This document shows positions 9,763 through 24,400 of a stretch of DNA of 64,000 nucleotides, one piece after another. Each line of letters opens with the position of its first letter. Positions within the stretch are counted from its first letter, which is position 1. The stretch is from NCBI GenBank assembly GCA_003024785.1, contig PUQB01000076.1, positions 505,936 to 569,935 of the forward strand. The letters are read 5' to 3'. A model generated the notes under the pieces. The model searched no databases and was not told where the DNA came from. It worked only from the letters and a program-made list of their open reading frames with translations. Source of the DNA: Selaginella tamariscina (Eukaryota > Streptophyta > Lycopodiopsida > Selaginellales > Selaginellaceae). Position numbers and translations under genes: made by a program.

Positions 9763-12700
9763 TCCCTTCAAGCACAACGATAATTATATCCCTTCAAGCA
9801 ACAAGACAGAGTTAAAAGGAGGCAAACCCCGTGTGCTACCAACTCTAGAAATAAGACTAATGCCTTTGTTAGAGTCACAATCTACTTCTTTACCTTTGTT
9901 TTCAAAACTACTTCCACCTCCTGGGGTTGCTATAACAATGATGCTAAATCATTGATGTGTAGACTTGACTCCCATGTCAAAATTTCACTCTCCAAAAAAG
10001 TACAGCCAGAACAGTACGTATTGCCACTAGAATGGGGTTAAAGAAGTCATTTCTTACTCCACATTGAGGAGAGCTTATGTGGTCCATTTAAAGTGTCGTG
10101 GTTATATGTTTGGAGCAACATCCTTCACTATTACAAAATTGCAGTAGATATAAAGATTTTGAAAATTAAAAATGATAACATACTTCTAAAGCATCCTCCT
10201 CATGGACTTGTCGTATAAAAGAAATATTTGGGCTTCATGAGAAGGTGAAGTGAATACACTCAAGAAGCAATTGAAACATATTAAATATGTTTCAATTGGT
10301 CTTGTCTTATCAAATTAATTATAAAAGTCTTCTTTTGTGCCAATGTTATCACTGTCTTAATAAAGGTTCTCCATAATTTTTTCTAAAGTCTTGCTCTTTA
10401 TTAAAGACAATGAATCACTTTAACCACTCATTGTCTCAATTCTAGGCAATTTTAAAGTTTATTACTCATCTTTTTGTTAAGGTGACCGAACTTGTTCATG
10501 TATCAACTTTGTAAGTCATTAGTGATCCTTATCTTTAATAATGCGTACAGTTTCTTTAGCCCCGTCCACCAACCTAAGGGGATGCTTGTGACCTTGTGAA
10601 ACTAATCATCACCCAAGATGGGGTTGATGATAAAGAAGAACTTCATTATGTGCTTATTGTGTTTTTTTTTACACTTATTGCTTTGCATTGGTTCTACCCT
10701 CGTGCTTTCCTTGAATTGTTTCAACGTGTTTTCTCTAAGTCTTTCTTGATTTCATTTTGGAAATGTAAATGTGTTGGGAATTAAGAAAAAATAGTAAAAG
10801 TGAGTCATTGAACATGATCTTTACACAAATTTAATAAAGAATATCAAATCGACTTCTCTGCTGCACTTTTCTTTCACGTCCAATATTGAAACAATCATTC
10901 TTGCTTGAGAAGGGTAAATAAAATTACACCCCCCAAAACTTGAAGTACTACTATCACTAGGTATTAGTGATTAGCTCAAATGGCTTTTTCTTATATTAAA
11001 TTATTTTCAACTTTAAAACATTTGAGATGAAAAGAAATTAATATAAATTAATTTAAATCTTATTTAAGTTCAATGCTCCATATCTGCCATAATTTAAAAT
11101 TTAAATTCAATAGCTAAGATTTAATTATTATTTTAATTAATGATAAGATTTTATAGTTAACCTAGTTAGCCAACTAGTAACTAGGGTAACCAAGTCGTCT
11201 AATGTGCCATGAAAATTGGTGGGTGTAACTTTTATTTACTTAGAAGCTAGGATATTTGTCATCCCTCCATGCTAGCACAACATGTCTTAACATCAATAAT
11301 ACATGTGGTAGTGTAGTCTCAACAAAGTGGCAAATGAATTGCAATATATAAATTATTCACACAATGTTAATTAGTTGAATCATTTACATGTTCATATATT
11401 TGAACATGGTGACAAATTGGAGATCATCTACATCTGATTTGCGCATGAAACTAATCGTACCAAATTGCCCATGTTTCTTATCTTGCACTTCCATTACCTC
11501 CTTGTATAGCTTTTTGCAAAAGCTTGAAGCATGAAGAAAGAATGATAATGCTTTAGCCCTGTCATGGGGATATGTGTGGACACACCTCTTTGGTGGGGTT
11601 AATGCATGAGCTTATCTAAGTCTCATGGGGAAAATCCTAAAGTCTACTTATTCTCTAGGGTTTGGAGGGTAGAGTACTTAGGATAGAACTTAAGTCTCAT
11701 CCTATATGAGTTTAATCCATAAAGAATGATGTTTGAGTAAGCAACAAACCAACAAATTATATATATTTATTATATGCATGTGCCCTTTGTAGGGCTTCAT
11801 ACAGTATGCAGTAAAGCTTACTTTAAAGTCATTGGATTTGCACCAAAGCTAATATGAATAGTGTGCTGAGCAGGAGGTGTGAAATCTATGTCAGTGTCTA
11901 TTGCTTATCATTGTGTATGAGTTATTCTTCTTCTTCATCCAAGGTATTGTTTTGTCCTAAACTTTTGGCAATGGCAGAGTGAATTTCTATTGTGAAAGAA
12001 GTGGAGTCTTAGAACAAAAATCAACTCTTCACCTTCTTGCATACAAAGTTTGGAGCTGACTTAGAGGTTAAAAACTACTTAATGATAAGCAGATTAGGGG
12101 ATATTCATTCCTTGAGATGACTGAATCTCAGTGGAAGGAAAGCTGGGGTTTTACATGGCATTTGTTGGAGGAGCACGGAAGATCCTAAGTAATTGTGTTT
12201 CTTTGCCTCTCACTACTATAGATATTATCAACTTCCAGCTCCTTTGTTGTAGGCAGAGGTGGTTTTGCTGCATGGGGTGCTGTCGTATGGCAACATATGT
12301 ATGACAAGCTCCTAACCTCAGCATAGTGTCATATGATTCAATCCAATAAGAGAGCAGGGCTCTTTCAATGAACGACTTGCACTTAAAGGTTAGTATATTT
12401 GTCCCACAATTCTCTAAATACAGATGTAAACTATATATATAAAGTTATACTTAATATATGGAATCCCTATATGCCTAGTTGTTAATTGTCTACACATAAC
12501 ATGTAAAACACATGTTATATGCATTTTATAAATTATGTAATTAAAAAATCCATTAAAATGTATAAACTTAACATTGTTCTTGTAGGAGTGCGGTTTCACT
12601 ACTATACATGACATAATGAAATTTAATACAAAGATCATTCAGGAGGAGGATGTCGGCACCTTTCCAATGTACAATATTGTGTATTTCAAGTGGGCTTCAA

Positions 12701-13060
12701 CCCTCCAGTGTCAAAATCAGTCGTTGTTAAAATGCAGCAACCAGAGAAAGCAGTTAGTAAGTATTCTCATGTCTCGAATGCAAGATCTTCACTTCCCTGA
12801 GTTTGATAATCATATTGTTCCCACTGAGCATGACTGGGTGAGCTCGAAGATCAGTCGGATTATAGGTGGCAGAAGAAAATCGGCCTTAGGTATTTTAATT
12901 CTTTAATACGCACACTCACATACATATTCATGTACACATATTTACATGTATACATGATGATTATTATATCTAATATACACATGTATATGGATATAGCCTT
13001 TCTCACATGCATGGTCACTAAGGCACACGTTCAAGATCAACATATAATATGGGTATTATA
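9763..13060. other. AT-rich spacer, no clear gene
   Basis: AT-rich sequence with scattered short open frames. The best of them (12616-12906, 96 codons, plus) has ordinary-looking composition but no domain I recognise and no convincing splice partners. It could be a relic exon of a decayed gene or transposon. No RNA gene or structured repeat was seen. Confidence 0.5.
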
Positions 13061-13069
13061 TATGTATGT

Positions 13070-14490
13070 CAGAGTTTTAACCTAGAGGGCTAACACATGG
13101 TAACACGTGGCCGCAAGTGGCTTTTCAGCGTCAAATCCTGTGTGAGCAACACTAAGTCTTCCAAGACAACCCCAAGAGTCTAATAAGATGCCTAGTTAAC
13201 AGAAGACTTAGAGTTCTACCTAAGTCCCCTAGAATGACCATCCTTGACCCTAAAGGATATCCCAAAGTAGCTTTAAGATCTTGTCCCAGTAGACCTAAAC
13301 AAGCTCATGCCTAACCTCACAAAGGAGATGTGTCTCACACATGCCCCGTGATAGAGCTAAGACATCGTCACTTACCCCCTTGAGGATCACCTCATCCGGG
13401 AGTCAACCCCTTTAGGGCGACAAGGGGGTACCCTGAACCACGACTAACCCTAGGGGTTTGAGTGGCCAAGTTATACCCTAGACTTAGGGATAGTACTTAG
13501 TGAGGACACGAGTGTGCGCCATTGGCAAACATGAGTGTTCTACTAAGCAAACCCCTAAGGCTAGGTTTGGATAACCCTAAATACATGACCTTGCGAGTGC
13601 TTTACGAAAGGGCTTCTGCTAACAAGTTTAGGTTGTTCAACCCTGGATTTCAAGGAGAACACTCCTTAGCCAAGTGTGCCAAAGCACACCTAGTTATGAG
13701 ACCTTGAGCAAATGCCTAAGGCTTAACACCCTAGTACGAGTACAAACATGCCTGTTTACTAGAGTATCCAACCCTTTGGTGACAATCCCACGACACAACC
13801 TCAAAGGGCGTGCCTCAGGCATTGTATCATATAACGTTTAGCCTAGTGTCACATCTCCATGTGACACTACCTTCCATGATGTGGCTATCATGCCATAGCC
13901 TTAGACTCAAGAGTTGCACCAAATGCCAACAAATGTGGCTCCTAAATGCCAACTCTATAACCCTCAATTATCCCTCAAGACTCGGTAAGGAAACCTGTCA
14001 ATTAAGAACCCTGACCACAGTTGGACAAGGACACGAACGTGCCTTGCTTAACTGTGAGCGTTTCTCTTAACTTGACGTGGAGGAGGAGGCTAGAGACAAG
14101 CCTCACCTCTGCTCTTGGAAGTGCATTCCCACAAGACCTCCCAGGCATGGATTTGCCAACGTTAAGGTAAGCACCCAAAGGTGGGACGTACCCCTATCAT
14201 CTGGAAGTTAGTGCAGCACAACAGAGGGTTAGTCTTGACGACACAAGCTAGAGTTTGCACCAGGAGAAGAGTAACGAGCTCAATTATGAATTCAGGAACC
14301 TTCACTCCTACATACTCTACCTTATTATGTGACGGAGCCCCCCCCTTTTATATGTGTAAGTGGTTGGCATAGAATGCCAACACCTTAGTTAATGAGATGA
14401 GTTTGCACACTAACCCCTACCCTAAACCTACCCAAGGGGTGTGGGTTTTAGGGCGTGGTTAGGGCAACCCTAGGTACACTATTCGAGCAT
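13070..14490 (+). repeat. LTR-like dispersed repeat, copy 1 (fossil)
   Basis: A moderately GC-rich, non-coding block rich in CCCTAGG/CCCTAAGG-type runs. It shares long collinear similarity with 56440-57660 (for example AGTGAGGACACGAGTGTGCG and the block around GGAGGAGGAGGCT) and, in its second half, with 17684-18500. The length of over 1 kb, lack of a gene and dispersed copies suggest a solo or orphan long terminal repeat of an LTR retroelement, now an old fossil. The open frames inside it are not genes. Confidence 0.55.
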
Positions 14491-17400
14491 TGGAGTTCCT
14501 TAGTATGCTGTTTAAGGCCCGCAAGAGACTTGACAACTACTAGACAAATGGGAAGGCTACTTTGGGACATGTGTACTACTTAAGCGTCGAGATGGAAACT
14601 TTCCAGATGTGAAGATTTGCATTGACACAATATGGACCTATGAAGATGATTCTTCAGGTGCCACTACCCAAGCACCCTGAGAGGCATCGGCTCCATTAAT
14701 GTTGGGGTGAGTGTCTTATACAATGTTATAACATATAATATGTGTCTACAATATGTGTGTGCGTGTGTGTATTCACAAAATGGTGTTACTAAATATATAT
14801 GTAATAAGTTAAAAAACATTATAGTTTGAACTAACAGTATGTATATATGAACATTTTCATACATAACATTAAATATAGATATAGATATACATATTTAAGA
14901 CATGTAATTGGACAATGTAAGTATATTTTATGCCTTATATATGCATATATAAAACCTGGTATATTTCATACATTTATAAATGTACGGACAGTTCATAGAG
15001 ACTCAACAATGTACATACACAAGACATATATACATATATAATATATTAAGTATAAACGATACTCTCTACACAACTTTATTACACACACACATGGTCTCAA
15101 TAATATCAAATAAATAAGCTATATTAAATTTATGTAGCATTAATATTCATGTGTACTTTATGCATTTAGCTTAAACACATATATATATATATAAATATAT
15201 AATATAAATAATATTTATATAATTAAATAATAAATATATCATATAATGTACAAGTAACTGCATCCAAAACGTGATTAAATTATGCAAGCACTAAGTATTC
15301 TATGTATCACATGTACTCAAGTGAATAAGATTTTCTTTATGAATTTCAGTTTAAATATAATATAAAGAAAATGTAAATATAATAAATTTGTATACATTAT
15401 GGTTTTACTTAAATTATAAATATTAATTATATAAATTACTTATATACTTATACTAATGACTTACATATAATATATATAGATGAAGTTAAGCTTTATTATG
15501 TATATAAAAATGTTATTTTATTTATAAAAGATATAAAAATTATAATTATATATTATAATCTATATGAGCAATGTATCATGCACCATATATTCTTCTTATT
15601 TATTGTAATAAGTATATTTAACCTTAAATAAAGAAGGCATGTTAATAAATACATTCTTTGCATTTGAGTGTGTTTTCTTGCAAGAGATAATATGGCATCC
15701 TGAATGCCTCACTACCAGCACAAAACATGACCAAGCTTTGCAGAAGCTAGAGACAATGATTGATGATTCTACATTGATTGTAAAAAAGCGCACAAGAATA
15801 ATTTTGAATTGAACACACAAACCACTAGTGATGAATTAGAGGAAGAAAGGCAAGTGTCAAAGAAGACAAGGGGCAAAGGTGGGCACATGGAAGAAGACCA
15901 TTGTTGTGTTTCTCCATACAAAGTGATAACAATGAGTTAAAATTAGTCATGTGCATGTTTTAATATTATATCATTATAGAAATTAGCTATGTCATACATG
16001 GTAATACAAGTGGAAACTTTGGAAACCAATGACCCCTCATGGAATAAAAGGGTCACTATTAAGGAATTAAAAGGTATAAATAAATTAACATACGTTTAAT
16101 TAGTTATCTAATATGCAAAATTTTGCAGAGTACCAACGATATGCTTGCCAAAGGAATATAAGTTCTTCGAGCTTCCCGTATATAAGAAGGCTTATCAAGA
16201 AAGGAATATGGATAATCAGAATAACTACTTGTGATAAATGTGTAATGTAGAAGAAGGCAAACATTATTGGCACCCCAACAAGCTTCATTCTCAGACATCT
16301 GGCAAAACAACCTTGGTCAAGAAAGCGAAGTTTGCCTCTTAATTCAACAAATGACCAACTAGATATGCAGCAGACAGAGAAACTAGGTCTGAAAGCAAGC
16401 TCTTGGAAGAATTAGAGGCTTTAAAGTATGTTACGTTTTAAGTTTTTATCCTATCCAAACTCACATGCCTTTTGAATAGGGTGGTTTTCATATAGTTGAT
16501 GAGGTTTACCTCATGAACTCAGAGCTTGGAATTGTAGCCTCGGTATTGTAGTGGAACCAGATGAAGCACTTGCAAAAGTGATGGCTAATTTGAAGGCCAA
16601 AGAACCAGCTAATAGTGATTCCATTGATTGTATAGAACCTGATTGTGAGGCTGTGGAACTAGATTACAGCCATAGTTCATCCTTGGAGACATTGATGGAT
16701 GCAATGGAAAGGGGCATTTGTGTTGTGGCTAGTGGATGGTTTGCGTTACAAAAAAGATTTTGAAGCCAAAGGTAATAAATAAACAGAAGGTAACAATAGT
16801 AAGAAGGAAACAAGTACTAAAGAAGATCTCCCTGGAGTTGTATAAGGTCAGATATTTATATGCTCTAAATCATCTACTTTTTATAACACTTATATGCAGT
16901 TGCAAGGGACTGGAAGGATATGCTTAGGAAGCGACCCATTCGGGACATCAAGGAGGTGGCAAGCATTTTGTTAGGTAAGCTCTAGACATCACAAGTAGCA
17001 TATCTTATACTTCAGTCAATGCACTCATGTAGCACCCAGCCATGCTCGTGTCAAATGTGAAAATGGCTGCAGTTGAGCTAGACCAATTTAGGCCCAACAC
17101 CTTTACAATAGTTCATAATGCGAAGAAAGATGAAATTATAAGATAGTTTGTAGAGGTTGCTATTGGTTCTAATCTAGTACAAATTCACATGTCCAAAACT
17201 GGTCACAGAGAGGAAATTGGGTCACTGGCATAAATGCACAAAAGAAGGCATGGGAAGAGGAGAGTTGCAACACCTTCTATGACATAGATTGAAGTTTGTT
17301 ATATGGAGTTTTATAGTTGAGTGTAGCGATGTAGTAGTAGTTCGTTTTTATGTTATATATTAACATATCATAATGAAAATTATTGTAGAAAAGGTTTATA

Positions 17401-17683
17401 TATGTGCGTGTGTAAAAATTGAATGACCAGCAAAGTGAAAAATGAACATCACTTTTCTCTAAAAGTCATTCACAAAATATTCATTTCTCAAACTAAGACT
17501 CATCAAAATGAAGGTGTATAACAAATATCCTTTTTCCTTACAAGACTATCTAACACAAGTGAATATCTACAAGGACTAGATTGGAACAATTATGTGAGTG
17601 TTCACTTTGGACCCTTACTTTAACCATGAAATCAAGGTCTGAAGTGAATATCTACCACATTTTTCAGGTTTTCTATGCATGAC
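14491..17683. other. AT-rich spacer with decayed coding traces
   Basis: Mostly AT-rich. Between about 15660 and 17300 the base composition rises and short plus-strand fragments with plausible codon use appear (for example around 16551-16763 and 16900-17260), separated by intron-like AT-rich segments. I cannot name the family. It is probably a decayed host gene or transposon gene. Confidence 0.35.
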
Positions 17684-18500
17684 ACAACCCCAAAGGGTGT
17701 GCCTCGAGTGTTGTACCATGTTCGTCTTAGTCTAGTGTCACATCTTCATCTGACACTCTCTTCCATGACGTGGGCTATCATGCCATAGCCCTTTAAATTC
17801 AAGAGTTACACCAAATATCATGAGCATAATTCTTAATTGCCACTCATACCCCTTAGTGAACTCTTAAGAACTGGGTAACGAGAACCTGTTAACCAAGATC
17901 TTACCCCATAGTTGGATAAGGACATGGATATGCCTTGCTTAATTAGAGTGTTACACTTAGCTTGATGTGAAGGAGGAGGCTGGAGACAAGCCTCAACCTT
18001 TGCTTTTTGGAATGTGCAATCTGATGAGACCTCTCAAACATGGATTTGTTAATGTTAACAGTAAGGGTGGGATGTACCTTAGTTAAGGCGGCACAAAGAG
18101 GGTTGTGCCTTAACGACATAAGTTGAGCTTACATTGTAGAAGAGTAACGAACTCAGTCATGAACCTAGTAACTCTCATATTACATACTCTACTTTATTTA
18201 TGTGACAAAGCCCCCCCTTTCTTATGTGTAAGTGGGTTGGCACGGAATTCCAATGCCTTAGTTAATTAGATGAGCTTACCCCTAAACCCTACCCAAGGGC
18301 TCCCTAGGGTTAGGTCAACCCTAGCTATTAACATGTCAAATTCATCTGCATTAACTAATAAGCCTAACTAGGACGTCAAAATTAGGAGAGAGTTTTTTAA
18401 ATGGAAATGTTAGCTTCACCTAGAGTTTTTTTACAAATACCTAATAACAATATAACAACAGTCAACCTTCAAATAAAGGGTCCAAGTCATAATAAAAATT
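17684..18500 (+). repeat. LTR-like dispersed repeat, copy 2 (fossil, partial)
   Basis: Collinear with about 13790-14490 and with about 56770-57660, including CATCATGCCATAGCCC-like and GGAGGAGGAGGCT blocks and the tail TTACAAATACCTAATAACA. It lacks the first several hundred bases present in the other two copies. Confidence 0.55.
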
Positions 18501-20649
18501 AAATGATAATCATTCTTTTGTCAATAAATAATTAATAAGTAATAAATCATTTGTTATTAACATAACATTATCTTTTTTAAATTATAAATTTCAATAATTC
18601 CAATCGACAATTGTATAATGTTCACATTTACATACATCCACACACATAATTAGAATATATATATATATAATACACACACATAGCATATATACCAAAGCAT
18701 AGTGCTAAATGAATAAAGTAAAATGTTATAACACGTGTGATAAGAAAAATCTTCATTTTTCTATTTCATTTATTTTTATATTTTATAAATTATAAAAAAA
18801 GAAATAAAATGACTCATCATACCCACATGTTTAAGTAATTATTAGTGTGAACATGTTTTAAAAGTTTTATAATTGATTTACATAATTAAGCTATAATGTA
18901 TTATTAAAATTATACTATTTCATCTATATATATCGGATATGTAAAACTATATAGATCTGGTTGTGGATGTGTAATTGCATTGTTATATATATATATGTTT
19001 ATATGAAAGATAATATCTTAATTGATTAATTTATAGTGGTATAAATGTATTATGTGTATACACACTCTTAACATAAACAAACATATATGTATTTCTATTG
19101 TAAAATATACATTGATTTACTTAATGTACATAAAATATTTCCCAAGAAAGGAATCTTAAAATATTAAGTAATATTGAATATTTATATAAAATTTAGAATA
19201 TTTCTAAAAAATTTAATCAGGCTTAAGTGGGATTTATCTCATTGAAGTCCATGAGGGCAATAAGGCTTCAGTGAGATAAATCTTGCCCGTGGTCTTGATC
19301 CCATATAATTGATAGAAATGAATACTCTATACATATATAATCCGCAAACATACTCATGTTTATGAATTGCTAAACTCTTAATTATATGTATACGTATGTG
19401 AAATGGAAGAAAAACTAATCCATTAAGCATAAACCCATCAACTCATTTTCAGAATCAGTGTTATTATATAAAAGATACGGTATTAAGTTATATGTACATT
19501 TGCTAAAGTAATGTCATACAAAAGAATAATAAGGATATCATTTCTATGTATAATATAAGGACACACACATACATACATAACAATGTAAATACACATACAT
19601 TTTATGTTCAATAGAAATGGATTTATCATTTGTGTATATTAAAAATGTATGTTCATGATACATTTATACATATTATATACATATACATATATAAACAATA
19701 CACATCCAAACACTGTATGTTATACTGAACATTTCTAAAAAGTACTTACGCGAGATGGTCCAAGCTTGAAACCCATCAGAAACATCAAGTGCGAATGTAG
19801 ATGGCTCCCAATTGTTGTCGTGTAGATTTGCTGCTGTCATGCCCTAGCTGCTTCTATTAGCCTTAGCTCTTCCTGCATTACCACTCGCTACCACCGCCGC
19901 CATTTTCACATAGCCCTAACCTTAATCAACATAATCCCTAATTTCACATGTATATAAATATATACGTGATGTGATAAATGTAATTGTATGAGAAATGTGT
20001 ATGTATAAATGTAGATGATGTAAATCTATAAAGATAAATATATTTAAATATATGATTTATAAATAATATAGTAAATGTATATAAGATATATGTACAATAG
20101 ATATATTTGAAGTATGATTTAATATAATACAATAAACCCAAATATACACATCCACAACACTACATCAAAGTTTATTTGCATATAATTTTTTAGAGGTAAG
20201 GAAAGGTGAATATTAATGTATGTGTAAGTTAGTGTGTGTTTGAGTGTGTATATATGTTTATAATAGTAATGGAGGCTTTGTTGGCACAATATTAATAACA
20301 ATTTCAGAGAAAGTTCTACTCCCTCTTATGTATATTGATATACATCTTTATTAAAAAGAAAAATGATTAAATAGTATACATGTTTACTCAAAAAATGACA
20401 CATACATTTCAAATACATACATATATATATATATATATAAGAAAGATATATATAATAAAGAAATATTATACATGCACGTTTCACAACATAACATGCTTGA
20501 GTGCTTTGTGTAAATAAAATTAAGTTAATTATGAATAAGATACCCATTCATGTATAATATAAATAAACAAACTCAATTTGTTTAGTGTTATTAATAACAA
20601 AAGTTTTAGGTTTAATACATTAAACCCTAAATTAGATACTATATTTGAC
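18501..20649. other. AT-rich spacer
   Basis: Long AT-rich stretch with TATATA microsatellites. A short GC-richer patch at 19745-19935 contains, on the minus strand, a 19-codon ATG frame beginning with an MAAVVASG-like peptide. It resembles a first exon or transit-peptide start, but nothing downstream supports a gene. Confidence 0.45.
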
Positions 20650-20652
20650 TTA

Positions 20653-21466
20653 GGCCCACTTTCCATTAGCGGGTGGTTATTTGGCCGGTGGTAAATTAAA
20701 ATAATGCCACGTCATTAATTATTACTACCACTGTGGTTTTCCATTAGAGTGGTTAATTGAATTAAAAAATAAATTAGTAGTGCACAATTTTTATTTAATT
20801 TATTATTATAAACATATATATACACATACATATGTAATAAATGTGCACCTACTCAATATTTTTAATTAAAAAAAATATATTAAAACTCTAACTTTCATTG
20901 TTTATTTTTTATATAGAATCATTAATTATAGTTTACTAATGTCTTTTTATATGTGTGTATAACAATGTACACACACACACACAATATATATATATATTAT
21001 ATATATATATATATATATATTACACAACATGTGAGTGTGTTAAGAAAAAGAGAGATCTACAATAACTTTATTTCTTTCTGCAAAATAAGTATATCAATTA
21101 ATGTGTCTATATATATATATATAATATTCTTATATGTAAATGAGTGATTTTTTCATGTTTGCTTTTATTTTAAAGTTCTAATTTATGATTTTTTGAAAGC
21201 TAAAAAAAGTAAAAACCTAATTTCATTAATCTTGATACACGTGTCATTCAATTATGCCCCGGTAGCCATACAACCGGGCAAAATTGCCCGGTTATTAGAC
21301 TACCACCGAAAAAAGCCATGTAGTGCCACATAAGTGCCACATAGGTGCCATATAGATTATAAATTATAAATAACCAGCAAGTGGAAAACCAAACCCATGG
21401 TAGAATAAAATTTTTTTAATTTTGATTGGTTGAGGCAATTAACCACCCGCTAGTGGAAAGTGGGCC
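20653..21466. mobile_element. PIF/Harbinger-type MITE (non-autonomous)
   Basis: The ends are inverted copies of about 27 bp beginning GGCCCACTTTCCA(T/C)TAGCGG. The element is flanked on both sides by TTA (20650-20652 and 21467-21469). A 3-bp TTA/TAA duplication and GG(G/C)CC-type tips fit the PIF/Harbinger (Tourist-like) superfamily. The 814-bp interior codes for nothing. Near 21272-21293 it has a GC-rich inverted repeat, AACCGGGCAA then TTGCCCGGTT. Confidence 0.85.
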
Positions 21467-21469
21467 TTA

Positions 21470-24400
21470 TTAAACACTTGATTAATGTTTTATATGTATA
21501 ACTGTGTATTTAATAGGTTTAGAGTTACTACATATTATACATTTGTTTATTATGTATTTTATTGTGTTATGAATTCCAGATTATCTTCGTGTGTATATAC
21601 ACACACACAGAGATAAATGTTAAATGTAAACCCTAAACACAAAAGAAGTTCTAAACTCACACGTTCACACACTTAACCACATTAACTTGCACATTATTCA
21701 TTTCTTTCTCTCTTCATTATTTATAACTATAAAAATTATTGCCAGCATACTTTTTATATAATAATAAGAGTAACTCTCTTTTCTTTCATAAAGACTAATA
21801 TTTACTAACTAATTCCTATCATTACATATACATTCCTTCCATTAAGGGTATAGGTGATATATTTTATGTTTGATATGTGTGGGTAAACCCCTAAACCCTA
21901 AACAATTGTGTCACATTATTGTAATGATAAATATTTATACATTAAATTTTACCATATATCTTATTTATTATACAGTTATTTTTATACATTTTAGTTTACA
22001 TTCATTTTTCTTTAATTGTTACATTTATTAAATTTTTACATTAACATTGTACAATATTTATTTATATTTGTTAAATTTTATACATTTACATCATAAAATA
22101 TTATACAACATTGTACACTATAATGTGTTCATTGTACAATACGTTATCATTAATTTTAACATAATATTGTATAATATGTATTCATTACAGTAGAAACTTA
22201 CAAAGATGCCATTCACAATCATTCAAAAACACCATTCACACTAAAAATAACAAGTGAATTCCAAAGTGGTATAATAATATTTTATAATTTCATATTATGA
22301 TATATTTTAAAAGCATATATATTGTGTGAGTATACACAAACATATGTATGTATATGTGTGTATGTATATATGTGTGGTGTGTGTATATTCTATGTGTATG
22401 ACTGTTAAATGCTTAACACAATCATGTATTATATATATGTATATGTACGTGTGAGTACTAAGAAATATTATGAATTCTTTAAAGAAATTAAAATTAGAGA
22501 ATCTATTAGATTTGCTTTTTAATTCAGATAAATCTAAAACATTAACCATTCGGCCTGATTATACAAGTTATTCAACAATGTATCTTTAAATATTTAATAT
22601 ATAATTTTTCACCACAAATCCCATTTTTCTCTATGACTAATTTTACAATCATTATTCTTAGTCTTTCAAAATGAATTTTTAATTTCTAATCTTAATTGAA
22701 TCTTTTGCATATTTATCTTCGTTGTATAACCTTAATGTTGTCAATTGTGTAGAAGAATATCCTTATATTCCTCAATATTGTCATTTGTTAGAAACATTAA
22801 ACTTGTGACGATCGATCCCGAACATTAAAAGTCAATGTATAATGTTTTGGATGCTTTTAAGACTCATCATTCTAGTCTTTACTTTCAATGTTGCTTTAAA
22901 GATACAAGGATTGTCTCATCTTGCTTTTCTAGCTCAACACAAACGAAATTATAAATCTTTAAGTTTATTCTAATGCAGCATATGTAACTTCAGGAAATAA
23001 AAAAAGTATTTGAGTAAGTAAGTGAGGTGAATTTTTTTACAACATCTATGCAAATTCTTTTGACGGAAAAGCTCACTGTAATATTAAGAAAGACTAGATA
23101 TCAACAAAGACTACCTGGAGTGGCTTGTGATAAAGAAGTTTTTGGTGATTCTAGTGATGTGTATCCATTGGAAGATTATTAAGAACATATATAAATGATG
23201 ATTATCCCCTTAGTTTAATGTTTGATGTGGCACTTCAATTGGTTGGTAATAATTATCTCGTCATTGGCTATCTCTGCAATGTCTATCATTTCATCGTTGA
23301 CTTTCTTTGTAACCTCCATCATCTCGTCATTGACTTTTTCTGCAACTTTCATCACTAAGTAATGAGCTTGCACATATCTCCATGCGTTAAAATGACCTCC
23401 TCAATGCTAATTTGTGCATCTAGTTGAACCTGTGATTAGGGACTCCTCTTCTTTTTGCATAAGTGAGGTGACATGACACTAGTTAAGTGCATTTTATTGC
23501 TCTTTATTATCGCATTACATAAAGGTTTGATTTGGAGAGGCTCATTTAAAATCCACTACTAAATCATTGTTGCACTTTAGAAATTGATTTTACTTTTCTT
23601 CTTGGACTTTTTAATCTTAAGAAAATTAATATTTCAAGTGGAAGTGAAATTCCTCCAAATAACAATCTATATTTCCATCTCATTTGCCAGACTAAGAAAA
23701 TGAGATTTAAAAATTGCATCTTTTAATGAGAGGGATAAATCTTGTAAAGCATTAGACACCTCAAACAATTCATTGAAACATATTTTAATTATCTCCACTA
23801 GAATAATGTCTTCACTGACATTAATGTTAAAGTCATGTATGAACTTTGTTATTATGACATATGATAAAAAAATTTTTGTCACAATTTCTCTTACCTCATT
23901 CGCCTAATGAATATCCTTGCTTTCCATTGTTATGCTGCCTTTAAGAAAATATCATAAGTTGGAAAGATAATTTATGAATGTAATATAATGTTTACATTGA
24001 TAAAGTTGTGACTCATAACAAAATATACATGGTAAAAATTATTTTATATTATACTCATTTAAAACTATGTATAACTCTCTTTTAATTTATCTTCCACTTT
24101 ATTACCTTTAAAATCAATTTTTGCCGTGGTTGTTAACATCATGATTCATTACTAAATAATGTTTCTATATAATTTATTTCTTTACTATTTGTTGGGGCTG
24201 TGACTTTTCCTTTGTTAACTTAATTCTCTCTTTGAATAAGAGGACGATCCAGACTCCTTTTTAAATTAATTTTTAAACGAGGCACTATCACAAATGGAAA
24301 ATATATAGGATGCAGTATAGTATAAAAGAATATGAATACTAATTAATGTAATAAAATGGGAATTAATTAATTTGATATCAAAAAGTCATTTTCTTACTTC

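Noticed and set aside
13522-14372. Small ORFs between 13.5 and 14.4 kb as genes
   Set aside because: They lie inside the dispersed LTR-like repeat and are not conserved as frames in its other copies.
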